Positions 55,671-64,000 of a DNA stretch of 64,000 nt are shown piece by piece; the first letter of the stretch is position 1, and the number at the start of each line of letters is the position of its first letter. The stretch spans positions 1,984,001 to 2,048,000 of the forward strand of contig NZ_CP011530.1 in the NCBI RefSeq assembly GCF_001605725.1, read 5' to 3'. A program made the position numbers and the translations under genes. The notes below the pieces were generated by a model. The model saw nothing but the letters and a program-made list of their open reading frames with translations, made no database searches and was not told the origin of the DNA. Source of the DNA: Mycobacteroides immunogenum (GTDB lineage: Bacteria > Actinomycetota > Actinomycetes > Mycobacteriales > Mycobacteriaceae).

Positions 55671-56718
55671 TATCACCTGCGTGAGTAGCCCATTGGGCAT
55701 CAATCACGGTGGTGTGCTCCGGTAGGGCTGGCCGGTAGCTGCTATCGTCGGCCATCCGATCGGCGACGCTAGCGTGGATCCACGCGCCGTCGGGAATGCG
55801 GCGGCGACGAAATAGCAACAGCGCCCAGAGCCAGCTGACTCGGTGAATCCTGCCCTCCGCATAGGCAGGCGTAACGGAGCAATACCGTTGGTATTTCTCG
55901 GTATTGAGCAGTAACCCCTGTTGGGCCGCGCCGTCGATCACCCATTTGAGTGCGATATCGGAGAGTCTGTCGTCGTCGGCGTAATCGCCGCCAATGTCGG
56001 AGTGAATGCCCGCGAACCACGCCTCGTCGACCAGTCGTTGATCGCCCAAGAACTTGATGAGGTACTCGCGGTAGGGTCGGCGTTTTTCATCGATAGCTAC
56101 CGCATGTCGCCCCGCCAGGGCGTTGGGAACACTTGGTGCATAAGGCCATTGCATGCTCCGCTTGAAGATTCCGGGTGCGCTGACTGTGTCCCAGAGGCCG
56201 AGGTAGGCGACGGGAATGGAAAACTTGCCGTCCTCGCGGCGTGCCACGGTGCGTGAGAACGAGTGCAGCTGGTCCCATCGCTCGGCAGACCAAGTTGCGC
56301 ACGACTGTGCGTACAGACTCACCGCATAGGGGACGAGGTTTTGCGAACCAGGGCGCAGCATTCCGACCGAGTTGAGTAGTCCCGCAAGCCCTCTCGCGCA
56401 GAATGCGCCTCGGCTGAATCCGAAGATGAAGATACGGTCGCCGGGCTCCCACCTGTCGATCAGATACGTGTAGGCCTGAGCGAGTTTAGCGCGCAAGCCA
56501 ATGCCGAATGCGATACCCAGAACGCGCGCAACGAACTGGCCCCCCGGTGTGTAGGTACCGACGACGGGATCGGTGCCAACACCGGGGTCGTAATACGAGA
56601 TCTGACGGTCGGTCAGATCGTGGACCACCATGTCGTAGCCGCGGACCACGTTCGTGTTTCCCGAAGCCCCGATCTGATTACCGGTGCCGTCGAAGCAGAT
56701 GACGATGTTCTTGGCCAT
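55648..56718 (-). CDS. DUF2235 alpha/beta hydrolase (Tle1-like lipase fold)
   Basis: The 356-residue protein starts at ATG 56718, 11 bases after the WXG-like gene. It opens NIVICFDGTGNQ, has the nucleophile elbow FGFSRGAFCAR, an Asp in LGLWDTVSAPG and a His in WFAGIHSDIGGDY. DUF2235 members include type VI secretion phospholipase effectors. There is no signal peptide, as expected for a contact-dependent effector. Here it is the last gene of a four-gene cassette with two type VII-like proteins. Confidence 0.85.
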   Translation of the reverse strand: MAKNIVICFDGTGNQIGASGNTNVVRGYDMVVHDLTDRQISYYDPGVGTDPVVGTYTPGGQFVARVLGIAFGIGLRAKLAQAYTYLIDRWEPGDRIFIFGFSRGAFCARGLAGLLNSVGMLRPGSQNLVPYAVSLYAQSCATWSAERWDQLHSFSRTVARREDGKFSIPVAYLGLWDTVSAPGIFKRSMQWPYAPSVPNALAGRHAVAIDEKRRPYREYLIKFLGDQRLVDEAWFAGIHSDIGGDYADDDRLSDIALKWVIDGAAQQGLLLNTEKYQRYCSVTPAYAEGRIHRVSWLWALLLFRRRRIPDGAWIHASVADRMADDSSYRPALPEHTTVIDAQWATHAGDIRAQQAD

Positions 56719-56729
56719 CGCCGTTCGGT

Positions 56730-58082
56730 TTAGTCCTCGCCGTCGTACGGCTTCGGGTCATATGGAGAGGCATGCGGATTCTGATAGTCGACATGCTCTT
56801 CGTTCCACACGCCGATGACAGCGGGGGACACCTTAGGAAGCGGGCCGACAAGCTCATTGCCGTTGTCGAGGCTTACCAGGAACTCGGGGGTGAAGTGCTG
56901 ATCCTCGTCTTCCTGGTGATGCTGGCCTGCGGCGCCGGCAGTCATCATGGTCGGGGGCTGGGCAATGCCCATGCCCGACATCGGTGAAGCAGCCGGTGGT
57001 GCCGACAGCCCCATGCCCGCGCTCGCGGTGTACGAGCCGGCGATGATCGGCCCCGCGGCGAGAGGACTGATGTCAACCTTCTCGTCCTTCTTGTCGTCCT
57101 TGTTGACGGTCGGTTTACCCCATCGCCCGATGCCGTAGGTGCCGGGGACTGATCCAGTGTTGGGGCCGGTCGCGGTGGTGCTGCCACCGGATGACGGTCG
57201 AGTGCCAGCGCCCGCACCAGCAGCGGCGGCTGCCGCGGCAGCGGGACCGCCAGCACCCGCTCCGGAGGCGCCACCCGCCGCACCCGCCGCGGCACCCGCC
57301 GCACCGGCGCCACCCGAGGTGGTTGCCTGCGTGGGGTCAGCCAAAGCCGCCGCTGCGGCCGCGCGGACCGCGGCTTCGTCGATGGGCTTGATCTGATCGG
57401 CCTTGATGTCCTTGCCGATGCCCAAGCCTGATAGCGACGACGCGGTCTTGACGGCAGCAGCTGCAGCGTCGGCAAACTGCGGAGCCGGTGGGAGAGCGGG
57501 GAGCCCGGAGCCGGCCTGTTGTGAGACGGGTGACCAGACGTTGCGCATGATCATGCGGGCTTCGTCTTGCTTCTGATTGGCGAGGGCCTGCTGTGCGTAG
57601 TAATGCTCGTAGGCAGCCTGGGTACGTTCCTGAGGTTGTTCGACTTTGACGACCTCAGGCATCAGGCCCTTGATCTGTGTCATCGCCGTCTCGACCTCGG
57701 CGGGCTTGGTGGCCATGAGCGAGAGGCCGTCGCTGACCTTCTCGGCGTGACTCTTGTAATCAGCGATACCTTGCTTGGCGGCTTCGGCGCCTTCTCCGGT
57801 CCACTGGGCGCCGACGGCGACGTCGAAGGACCGCTTGAAGTCGTCCAGGGCCTTGCTGAAACCGGTAGCCAGTTTTTCCCAGTCCTTCGAGACTTCGATC
57901 GCTTTGCCGGAATCAAAGGCATCTGACGCTGCCTTGATTCTCTCGTGGGACCAGCTGTTGAAGTCCTCGGTAGGGACGCCGACGGACTCGGTTCCGCCAT
58001 CGATGTTCGAGCCGTGTAAGCGCTGCTTCGCGTAGACCACCTCGCGTTCGCGGTTGCCTTGAGTCCACTTGTCCTCGCTCAT
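56730..58082 (-). CDS. WXG/PPE-like type VII secretion substrate
   Basis: The 450-residue protein starts at ATG 58082 with GAAGGAG upstream. The helical N-terminal domain (about 1-190) has a WTG turn in VGAQWTGEGAEAAKQG, like WXG100/PPE proteins. A long Ala/Gly/Pro linker (about 195-380) follows, then a conserved-looking C-terminus HFTPEFLVSLDNGNELVGPLP and VSPAVIG. The last residues YDGED fit YxxxD/E. No signal peptide. It is likely exported by an ESX system not encoded here and carries or chaperones the hydrolase behind it. Confidence 0.75.
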   Translation of the reverse strand: MSEDKWTQGNREREVVYAKQRLHGSNIDGGTESVGVPTEDFNSWSHERIKAASDAFDSGKAIEVSKDWEKLATGFSKALDDFKRSFDVAVGAQWTGEGAEAAKQGIADYKSHAEKVSDGLSLMATKPAEVETAMTQIKGLMPEVVKVEQPQERTQAAYEHYYAQQALANQKQDEARMIMRNVWSPVSQQAGSGLPALPPAPQFADAAAAAVKTASSLSGLGIGKDIKADQIKPIDEAAVRAAAAAALADPTQATTSGGAGAAGAAAGAAGGASGAGAGGPAAAAAAAAGAGAGTRPSSGGSTTATGPNTGSVPGTYGIGRWGKPTVNKDDKKDEKVDISPLAAGPIIAGSYTASAGMGLSAPPAASPMSGMGIAQPPTMMTAGAAGQHHQEDEDQHFTPEFLVSLDNGNELVGPLPKVSPAVIGVWNEEHVDYQNPHASPYDPKPYDGED

Positions 58083-58170
58083 GGCCGCTCCTTCGTGTCT
58101 TGACGTGCAACTAGCTCTTTACGGATGAGACGCACTCGGTAGTGGATTGGTTCCATCTTTTCGGAAGATT

Positions 58171-58728
58171 TCAAAGTGGGAGATACGGGACGAGTCCCTC
58201 TGCGTTCTTACGGGCCGCAGTTAGGCAGTCCGGGTACGGAGCGAACTCGCCAGGTGACGAGCTAATGAGGACGCCGTATACGCCGGTTGATGCTGATATG
58301 TTGAGAGCGCAGGAATCAGTTTTTGGTTGTACGGATCGGTACCCGAACAGTGCTTTTCTGCCGCCGATTTCGAGATCCTGGTAACCCCATTCGTTGTTGG
58401 ACTGTCGCAACATTTCCAGGGTGTAATTTGATGCAGCCAGAGTAAGTAGGTACTCGCCGCGCGGGTAGTACTTGCAGAACACGTTTTCAATATCGCCGTC
58501 GGACTGAGTGTCCGATCGCGGCGGTTTAGCATCGAGCTGCAGTTGTTGGATTGCTGCTGCCGGTATGTCCTTACACGGATCGAACGTGATATGGACACGC
58601 CCGTTCGCATTGGTGGGCAATTGCGAGGTTGTGGTGGGTTTCGACGATGTGACTGGCGCGCCTGGAACTTGAGTTGAGCAGCTAGTTAGAACGAGGGCGA
58701 AGACTACGCCGACGAGCATACGAGACAT
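58171..58728 (-). CDS. DUF3558 lipoprotein
   Basis: The 185-residue protein starts at ATG 58728, 8 bases after the previous stop. Lipobox LTSC; the mature domain has the DUF3558 pattern: FDPCKDIPAAAIQQL, ENVFCKYYP, DSCALNISAS and YPDCLTAA. Four Cys likely form two disulfides. In the cassette it could be the immunity or docking partner. Low GC for this genome. Confidence 0.82.
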   Translation of the reverse strand: MSRMLVGVVFALVLTSCSTQVPGAPVTSSKPTTTSQLPTNANGRVHITFDPCKDIPAAAIQQLQLDAKPPRSDTQSDGDIENVFCKYYPRGEYLLTLAASNYTLEMLRQSNNEWGYQDLEIGGRKALFGYRSVQPKTDSCALNISASTGVYGVLISSSPGEFAPYPDCLTAARKNAEGLVPYLPL

Positions 58729-58736
58729 TTTGACCG

Positions 58737-59105
58737 CTACTTCGTGAACTGTCCGAAGTTGCTAGCGTTGTTTGCTTCTGTACCCCGGTAGTCTTTGCGG
58801 ATCGCAACAAAGAGCGACTTCATTTCTTCTACTTGCTGCTTGTGTGACTCGAACGCATCTGCTGCGCTGGAATGCCCTCTGTCAGCTTTCAGCTGGTACG
58901 CGTTGGCAAGGGCCCTTCCTGACTCAAGTTTCAGCTCAGCGAATCCCAACTGATACGTGGCGAGATCTTGCGCATCCCGTTTGAGATCTTTGAGCGCGCC
59001 AATGTATGCGTCACATGCTCTGATGACTTGGTCGATGACGTCGCCGTCGAGATGCAGCACCAGGCTTCCGTTCGCGGCGCTCTGCTTCAGGTTGTCCAAC
59101 GACAT
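58737..59105 (-). CDS. EspC-like small helical type VII protein
   Basis: The 122-residue protein starts at ATG 59105 with GAGGGGG upstream. It is almost entirely helical, without a signal peptide or Cys except one. After the second long helix comes YRGTE, a YxxxD/E export motif, as in EspC and WXG100 partners. It has no WXG itself. It heads the cassette and probably pairs with the 450-residue protein. Confidence 0.65.
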   Translation of the reverse strand: MSLDNLKQSAANGSLVLHLDGDVIDQVIRACDAYIGALKDLKRDAQDLATYQLGFAELKLESGRALANAYQLKADRGHSSAADAFESHKQQVEEMKSLFVAIRKDYRGTEANNASNFGQFTK

Positions 59106-59223
59106 AAAGCCCCCTCAGGTCACGGCCGGGTTGGCCAGGTGAGATTCATCGTATGTGTATAGGACGTTGAGAGTCCTGGATCGGTTCCATCGAATTTGGA
59201 TCGCTGTTTCCGCACGTCAATCA
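59106..59223 (-). promoter_or_regulatory. Promoter region of the type VII-like cassette
   Basis: These 118 bases lie between nicT (ending at 59224) and the start at 59105. This AT-richer spacer must contain the cassette promoter; I cannot assign -35 and -10 boxes with confidence. Confidence 0.35.
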
Positions 59224-60294
59224 CTATCCGCCCCAGCGTCGACGCACTCCGGTGTATCGCCAGCCCAGCGCAGCCACCGCCCACGTCACGATGAACAGCG
59301 CCACGATCACGTAGCCCATGGCGGCCAGATCCAGATCGCCGACTGCTGCCAGCGGTCCCGACGTGATGTCCAGTTTCTCGGTGAGGATCGAGATGATCTC
59401 CTGCGACCCGATCAGCACGGCAACCGCCACAGACAGCCCGGTAACCACCAGGTTGTAGTAGATCTTGCGCGCCGGTTCCTGGAACGCCCAGTCGTAAGCG
59501 AAGTTCATCAGCGAACCGTCCAGTGAATCGAACAGCGACATCCCCGCACTGAATAGGACGGGCAGCACCAAGATCGCGTACCAGGGCAATCCGGTCACCG
59601 CGGCACCACCGGCGATCACCAACAGCGATACCTCGGTCACCGTGTCGAACCCCAACCCGAACAGCAGCCCCACCGGGTACATCTGCCACGGTTTGCGAAT
59701 CGTCGCCATTAACGGACCGAAAAGCCGGTTCAGTCCACCGCGATTGGACAGCTCGCGCTCCAGCGCGGCCTCGTCCACCTCGCCGCCGCGCATCCGCTTG
59801 GCAATCCGGTAGATCCCGATCAGTGACACCAGATTGAGCAATCCGATCAGCAGCAGAAACGTGCCCGACACCGCTGTGCCGAATACGCCGGTCCATTGCT
59901 GCAGCGACGAGTGTTCATCGGAAACGTTGGCCGCCAATGCCTTAACGCCAAAAGCCAACAGTCCAACCATGATGAACACAATCGACGAGTGCCCCAGCGA
60001 GAACCAGAAACCCACGGACATCGGTCGTCGGCCATCGGCCACCAGCTTGCGGGTGGTGTTGTCGATGGCCGCGATGTGGTCGGCATCGAAGGCATGACGC
60101 ATGCCCAGTGTGTACGCGGTGACACCCAACCCGACCCCGAAAACGCTGCCCTGCACTGTGAAATGTGCGGGCGCAACCAGGAAGACCAGCATGCCCCAGC
60201 CGAGAACGTGCAGAGCGATCACCGCGACGGTCATTCCGATGACGCTGCGCCGCTGACCCACATCCAAACGACGCCAAGCGCTGAGTAACGGCAC
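59224..60294 (-). CDS. nicT: Nickel/cobalt transporter (NiCoT)
   Basis: The 356-residue protein starts at GTG 60294. It has all four NiCoT signatures: RHAFDADHIAAIDN, FSLGHSSIVF, LFGLGFDTVTE and GMSLFDSLDG, in eight membrane helices. It imports Ni2+ or Co2+; the nearby cobD may need cobalt. Confidence 0.95.
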   Translation of the reverse strand: MPLLSAWRRLDVGQRRSVIGMTVAVIALHVLGWGMLVFLVAPAHFTVQGSVFGVGLGVTAYTLGMRHAFDADHIAAIDNTTRKLVADGRRPMSVGFWFSLGHSSIVFIMVGLLAFGVKALAANVSDEHSSLQQWTGVFGTAVSGTFLLLIGLLNLVSLIGIYRIAKRMRGGEVDEAALERELSNRGGLNRLFGPLMATIRKPWQMYPVGLLFGLGFDTVTEVSLLVIAGGAAVTGLPWYAILVLPVLFSAGMSLFDSLDGSLMNFAYDWAFQEPARKIYYNLVVTGLSVAVAVLIGSQEIISILTEKLDITSGPLAAVGDLDLAAMGYVIVALFIVTWAVAALGWRYTGVRRRWGG

Positions 60295-60304
60295 GTCTGC
60301 GAGC

Positions 60305-61117
60305 CTAGACGACCGGCTTACCCAGCCGCTCGCGTAACCGCATGTCCCAGATCAACACGGCATAGGACAACGTCCACAGCGGCCCGGGCACCACTCGGTC
60401 GACCGCCCGCAGCGCGCTGAGCAGCGCGTCGAAGCGCCGTTGATCACGGCCGGTCCAGGAAACCTGCAGCAGCTCCCGGAACCGCGGAGGCAGAAACCCT
60501 TTGGTCGCAAACAGATTGAACCGCCCAGCCAGGTTCAGCGGCCACGGCAGCATTTTGAACGAGGCCACGCCCAGCAGATGTTCGCGTACCGGCTCGTCGA
60601 TGCGCAGCTCGTCCAACGAGCGCTTCCAGTAGTCGTCGAACGCATCCCGGTCCGGGGGCCAGGCCTCGGCACGCACCTGCAGCGCCGTGCCGATTCGCGA
60701 TGCGTCACGGTAGATCTCATCGGCCGCCGCATCATCGAGGGGACCGTGCAGCGACTCGTACGCCTGCACGTAGTACTGGTACAGGCACGCCGCCACCCAC
60801 AGCTGCAATTCGGGATCGAAGGCGCTGTATTTCACCGGGCTTTGGGGTGTCGAGCGCACCTGCCGATGCACCGCGTCGACACCTCGCCTCATGACCTCGC
60901 GATCTCGGCGGCTGCCCATCGTGGCGACCGCCAGGAACATCCCGGTGGTGCGAGCCCGCTTGAACGGATGCTTATAGACGTTGCCGCTGTCGACAGGGCT
61001 CTCCAGCACGCCATATCCGACGCCCGGATGGGACAGCTGCATGATCACGTTCGAGGCAGGCAACAACAGCGAAGCGGGGTTGACCAGGTCGACGAGCCTG
61101 GCAGGGGAGTGCTTCAT
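60305..61117 (-). CDS. DUF2236/MpaB-family oxygenase
   Basis: The 270-residue protein belongs to the oxygenase MpaB/DUF2236 family: [57 protein letters not shown]. The family has conserved His for haem b. The gene next to cobD matches Rv2237 of M. tuberculosis. Substrate unknown. Confidence 0.85.
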   Translation of the reverse strand: MKHSPARLVDLVNPASLLLPASNVIMQLSHPGVGYGVLESPVDSGNVYKHPFKRARTTGMFLAVATMGSRRDREVMRRGVDAVHRQVRSTPQSPVKYSAFDPELQLWVAACLYQYYVQAYESLHGPLDDAAADEIYRDASRIGTALQVRAEAWPPDRDAFDDYWKRSLDELRIDEPVREHLLGVASFKMLPWPLNLAGRFNLFATKGFLPPRFRELLQVSWTGRDQRRFDALLSALRAVDRVVPGPLWTLSYAVLIWDMRLRERLGKPVV

Positions 61118-61145
61118 TGCGCAGCAAATTCTATAGGGTTACGTT

Positions 61146-62090
61146 GTGTCGCGCCGAGGATTCCGCGCCGCGGGTATTGCCCTCGGTTACGCCCTGGATC
61201 GCTGCTTCGCCGACCCGCAGCGGTTCCATCCGGTGGCGGGATTCGGCCAGCTAGCCGCCGCCGTAGAGGCGTACACCTACCGTGACTCCAAGCTCGCCGG
61301 CACTGCCCACACCGCGGCACTGCTGGCCGCCGTCACTGCCGCCGGATGGGCCGCCGAACGTGCCACACGACGCTCCGCGGCCGCCACTGTGGTCGTGACC
61401 GCCGCCGCGACCTGGGCCACGCTGGGTGGGACGTCCCTGGTCCGGGTGGGTGCTGATATGTCCGACCATCTCTACTCCGGCGACGTCGACAGTGCCCGCA
61501 CGCTGCTGCCCTCGCTATGCGGCCGCGATCCAGACCTGCTCGACGTGGGTGGCATAGCCCGCGCCACCACGGAGTCCTTGGCGGAGAACACCTCCGACGC
61601 GCATACGGGGCCGCTGGTCTGGGCTGCGGTCGCCGGGGTTCCCGGGGTGCTTGCCTACCGCGCGGTCAACACCCTCGATGCGATGATCGGACACAAATCA
61701 GCCCGGTACTTGCGATTCGGTTGGGCGGCAGCACGGTTGGATGACCTGATGAACCTGCTGCCGGCCAGGATCACCGCTCTGGCGACCGCGGTAGTCGCCC
61801 CCTTCCTAGGGGGCTCGGTGGTAGCCGCGACGCGCGTGTGTCTGCGTGACGGGCGTAGCCATCCCAGTCCCAACGCCGGGGTTGCGGAAGCCGCCTTCGC
61901 GGGGGCGCTCGGGGTGAAGCTGGGCGGCCCGCTTCGCTACCCGTACGGCGAGGAAGTGCGCCCCGTGCTCGGCGACGGTGAACCCCCGCGGGTCGGGGAC
62001 ATGTATGAGGCGGTGCTGCTGTCGCGTGCGGTGCAGAACGTCACGGCCGTTCTCGCGGTGCTCGCGGCGCTGCATCAGCGCCGTCCGTAA
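61146..62090 (+). CDS. cobD: Adenosylcobinamide-phosphate synthase
   Basis: The 314-residue membrane protein starts at GTG 61146. It has the CbiB/CobD signatures DRCFADPQRFHPVAGFGQ, SLAENTSDAHTGPL, AVNTLDAMIGHKS and RDGRSHPSPNAGVAEAAFAG. It attaches the aminopropanol arm in cobalamin synthesis. Confidence 0.95.
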   Translation: MSRRGFRAAGIALGYALDRCFADPQRFHPVAGFGQLAAAVEAYTYRDSKLAGTAHTAALLAAVTAAGWAAERATRRSAAATVVVTAAATWATLGGTSLVRVGADMSDHLYSGDVDSARTLLPSLCGRDPDLLDVGGIARATTESLAENTSDAHTGPLVWAAVAGVPGVLAYRAVNTLDAMIGHKSARYLRFGWAAARLDDLMNLLPARITALATAVVAPFLGGSVVAATRVCLRDGRSHPSPNAGVAEAAFAGALGVKLGGPLRYPYGEEVRPVLGDGEPPRVGDMYEAVLLSRAVQNVTAVLAVLAALHQRRP

Positions 62091-62890
62091 CGGTCGGCCA
62101 ACCGCTCTTCGGTGGTCTGCGGTGTCCCCGGCTTCACGGCTTTCACGGCGGCGGCCGCGGCCCGGCGCTGCCTGATCTCCGAGAACACGAAGTACCCCAA
62201 GCCAATTGGCGCCAGAATCCCGAAGGCGATCCACTGAATGCCGTACGAAAGAAACGGTCCGGCGTCGAGCTGGGGCAGCGGGATCGCGCCCAGACCGCCG
62301 GGCTGCCCCTCGGCAAGCTGTAGGTAGGGTCCGGCCAGCGGTGTTTTCAGCAGTGTCGAAACTTGAAGCGGAACAATCGAATACACCTGGTATTGACCGT
62401 TCTCCAGGAACGGCGCCTTCTCCGACTGCTGCTCGGGTTCTCGTAGCCGCGCGTTGATGGTGACCTGCCCTGCCGGGGCGGGGGGCACCGGCGGAACGCT
62501 GGTGCCCTGCTCGGGCCGCACATAGCCCCGGTCCACCAGAATCGCGGGACCACCGTCTACCTGGAACACCGTCAGCGCCTCATATGCGGGTTTCGCGTCG
62601 ACCACGCGTAGCCGCGCCAGTACCTGCTGATCCGGCAGATAGTGACCCGTCGCCGTCACCCGCCGCCACTCCGAATCCTCGGGCATCGAGTGATCGGGCC
62701 GCAGCTCGTCTTTCAACGGCACCGGATCGGCGCTCACCGATTGGGCAATGCGGTTGTTCTCGCGCGAAGTCTTGGTGTTCTTGCCCAGCTGCCAGGGGGC
62801 CAGCACTGTGAAGCACAGGTACGCGAACGCGACCACCACCAGCGCCAGGGCGATCCAGCCCGGGCGCAGCAGAAACGCGAGCCGCCGCAT
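62075..62890 (-). CDS. SURF1-family cytochrome oxidase assembly protein
   Basis: The 271-residue protein has N- and C-terminal membrane helices (IALALVVVAFAYLCFTVLAPWQL; YGIQWIAFGILAPIGLGYFVF) and the SURF1 middle with EWRRVTATGHYL and GYVRP. It helps insert haem in cytochrome c oxidase. Coupled to ptpA by TGATG; it overlaps the convergent cobD gene by 16 bases. Confidence 0.9.
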   Translation of the reverse strand: MRRLAFLLRPGWIALALVVVAFAYLCFTVLAPWQLGKNTKTSRENNRIAQSVSADPVPLKDELRPDHSMPEDSEWRRVTATGHYLPDQQVLARLRVVDAKPAYEALTVFQVDGGPAILVDRGYVRPEQGTSVPPVPPAPAGQVTINARLREPEQQSEKAPFLENGQYQVYSIVPLQVSTLLKTPLAGPYLQLAEGQPGGLGAIPLPQLDAGPFLSYGIQWIAFGILAPIGLGYFVFSEIRQRRAAAAAVKAVKPGTPQTTEERLADRYGRR

Positions 62891-63378
62891 CAGCTGTTCT
62901 CACGCTCCGCGAGGGCCTGGTCGACCCACTCGTGCAGGCCCGGCATCGCCGCTTCGATGACCTCGAGCGCTTCGACGAAATCCTTGCGGTCGCCGTAGTA
63001 CGGGTCCTCGACGTCCATCGCGGCACGGCCGGCTCGCGGATCGAAGGATCGCAGTAGCCGCACCCGCTCGGGGTCGGCCCCCAGATGCAGCAGCATTCGG
63101 GAGTGATTGCGCGCCAAGGCGATGATCAGATCGGCGCTCAGATGGTCCTCGTCCACCTGGGCGGCGCGGTGCGCCGTCGGATACCCGTGCTCGGCAAGCA
63201 CACTGGCCGCGCGTTCATCGGCGGGTTGCCCGGCATGCCAATCGCCGGTGCCGGCGCTGGTCACCCGGACCCGATCGCCCAGCCCGCGTTCGGCCAGCTG
63301 GTGGGCAAGCATCTTTTCGGCGATGGGGGAACGACAGATGTTTCCGGTGCACACGAAGGTGACATGCAGCTCAGACAT
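62890..63378 (-). CDS. ptpA: Low-molecular-weight protein tyrosine phosphatase
   Basis: The 162-residue protein has the P-loop FVCTGNICRSPIAEK with Cys and Arg, and the acid in DVEDPYYG. In M. tuberculosis PtpA is secreted into macrophages and blocks phagosome maturation. Overlaps the HAD gene upstream by 8 bases. Confidence 0.95.
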   Translation of the reverse strand: MSELHVTFVCTGNICRSPIAEKMLAHQLAERGLGDRVRVTSAGTGDWHAGQPADERAASVLAEHGYPTAHRAAQVDEDHLSADLIIALARNHSRMLLHLGADPERVRLLRSFDPRAGRAAMDVEDPYYGDRKDFVEALEVIEAAMPGLHEWVDQALAERENS

Positions 63379-64000
63379 GAAGCTCCTCTAGCAGCTGCTC
63401 CGGGGTCCCCACGCGTCCGATGATCCACTCGGCCAACTCGCCGGGATCGCCGTCGAAATCGGTTGCTCCATAGCCCCAGTCGACGACGACCGTGCCGATT
63501 CCGTGTGCGGCCGCGCCTTCCACGTCGTGCACCCGGTCTCCGACCATCACCACACCGGTCGAGGGAACATCCTCCAGCTGAGACAGCGCGTGCTCGATCA
63601 CATCGGCCTTGCTGGACCGCACACCGTCGGGGCTCGCACCGGCAATAACCTGGAAAAACTCGGCGAGCCCGAAATGCTTCAGAATGCGCGCCGCGATCGG
63701 CTCGGACTTCGACGTCGCGACCACCATGGGTACCCCGGCATCACGCAGCCGGGCCAGCACGTCGCGGATGCCGTCAAACATCTCGTTGACGGCCCAGCCG
63801 CGTTCGCCGTAGTCGGCACGGTAGGCCGCTATCGCGTCATCGGCGCGGTCGCCGAGGCCCATGGAGCCGAGTGTGATGTGCATGGGTGGCCCGACCACTC
63901 GCGATGCGATGTCCCCGGTGGGTTCGGGGGCGCCGACGTGGCTGAGGGCGTGGCGAAAACTGGAGACGATCCCCGGCGCGGAATCGGTCAGGGTGCCGTC
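63371..64000 (-). CDS. ptkA: HAD hydrolase, PtkA-like (partial)
   Basis: The frame continues to the window end, so the N-terminus is cut. At the edge it reads DGTLTDS, the HAD motif I (nucleophile just beyond the edge). Motif II is VVATSKSE and motif IV VMVGDRVHD. In M. tuberculosis the gene before ptpA is ptkA, a HAD protein that phosphorylates PtpA on tyrosine. Here the visible part is about 209 residues. The symbol rests on position. Confidence 0.75.
   Translation of the reverse strand, partial: DGTLTDSAPGIVSSFRHALSHVGAPEPTGDIASRVVGPPMHITLGSMGLGDRADDAIAAYRADYGERGWAVNEMFDGIRDVLARLRDAGVPMVVATSKSEPIAARILKHFGLAEFFQVIAGASPDGVRSSKADVIEHALSQLEDVPSTGVVMVGDRVHDVEGAAAHGIGTVVVDWGYGATDFDGDPGELAEWIIGRVGTPEQLLEELHV

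Noticed and set aside
57190..57350. Repetitive GC-rich stretch, CRISPR-like at first sight
   Set aside because: It is the Ala/Gly codon run of the WXG-like gene; no regular repeat-spacer spacing. No CRISPR array is present in the window.
51099..59223. Integrative element using tRNA-Val as attachment site
   Set aside because: No integrase gene and no second copy of the tRNA 3' end are visible in the window; only the 12-bp repeat supports an insertion.

Overview
The window is high-GC actinobacterial chromosome, almost certainly Mycobacteriaceae and most like a rapid grower of the Mycobacteroides abscessus/chelonae group. Markers are the mycolic-acid FAS-II operon (mabR, fabD, acpM, kasA, accD6), mycothiol-dependent MscR, an MPT64 homologue, the ptpA/ptkA pair, MspA-family and LpqN-type exported proteins, and type VII-like substrates. 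The species call is inference from gene content and remembered synteny, not from a database search.

Region 1 (1-4372) is mobile. It holds the 3' end of an unknown gene, a 3' tRNA fragment that looks like an attachment-site remnant, repeats resembling IS21-family ends, a membrane-anchored HerA-type ATPase, and a complete IS3-family (IS407-like) element with a 4-bp target duplication and a clear -1 frameshift signal.

Region 2 (4373-20500) carries mainly exported and envelope proteins: MPT64-like antigen, AtsD-like sulfatase, S1/P1 nuclease, a GGDEF cyclase with a small membrane-protein pair, a catalase-like/cytochrome b561/GH16 operon, VanX-type dipeptidase, and lipoproteins. It also has an ABC-F ATPase behind a WhiB7-type promoter and micro-ORF leader, and two protealysin-like M4 peptidases around an emfourin-like inhibitor.

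Region 3 (20500-38800) is metabolic: acyl-CoA dehydrogenases, an SCP2-type thiolase, a StyA-like flavoprotein, glycogen phosphorylase, a MarR-controlled oxidoreductase, a second GGDEF protein, mscR with an exported amidohydrolase, and several hydrolases and small membrane proteins.

Region 4 (38900-51100) is the conserved core. On the minus strand it reads aceE, a DM13-DoxX-TetR insertion, mabR, fabD, acpM, kasA, accD6, with no kasB between kasA and accD6. On the plus strand are a lipoprotein, a DUF3052 protein, ahpE and tRNA-Val.

Region 5 (51100-59220) is an accessory block beside tRNA-Val: a small membrane gene between 12-bp direct repeats, an MspA-family porin with an exported partner, an LpqN-like lipoprotein, and a four-gene cassette (EspC-like helical protein, DUF3558 lipoprotein, WXG/PPE-like protein, DUF2235 hydrolase). 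The cassette looks like a type VII secretion effector module and is the best candidate here for an undescribed system.

Region 6 (59220-64000) returns to core genes: nicT, a DUF2236 oxygenase, cobD, SURF1, ptpA, and a HAD/ptkA-like gene cut by the window edge.
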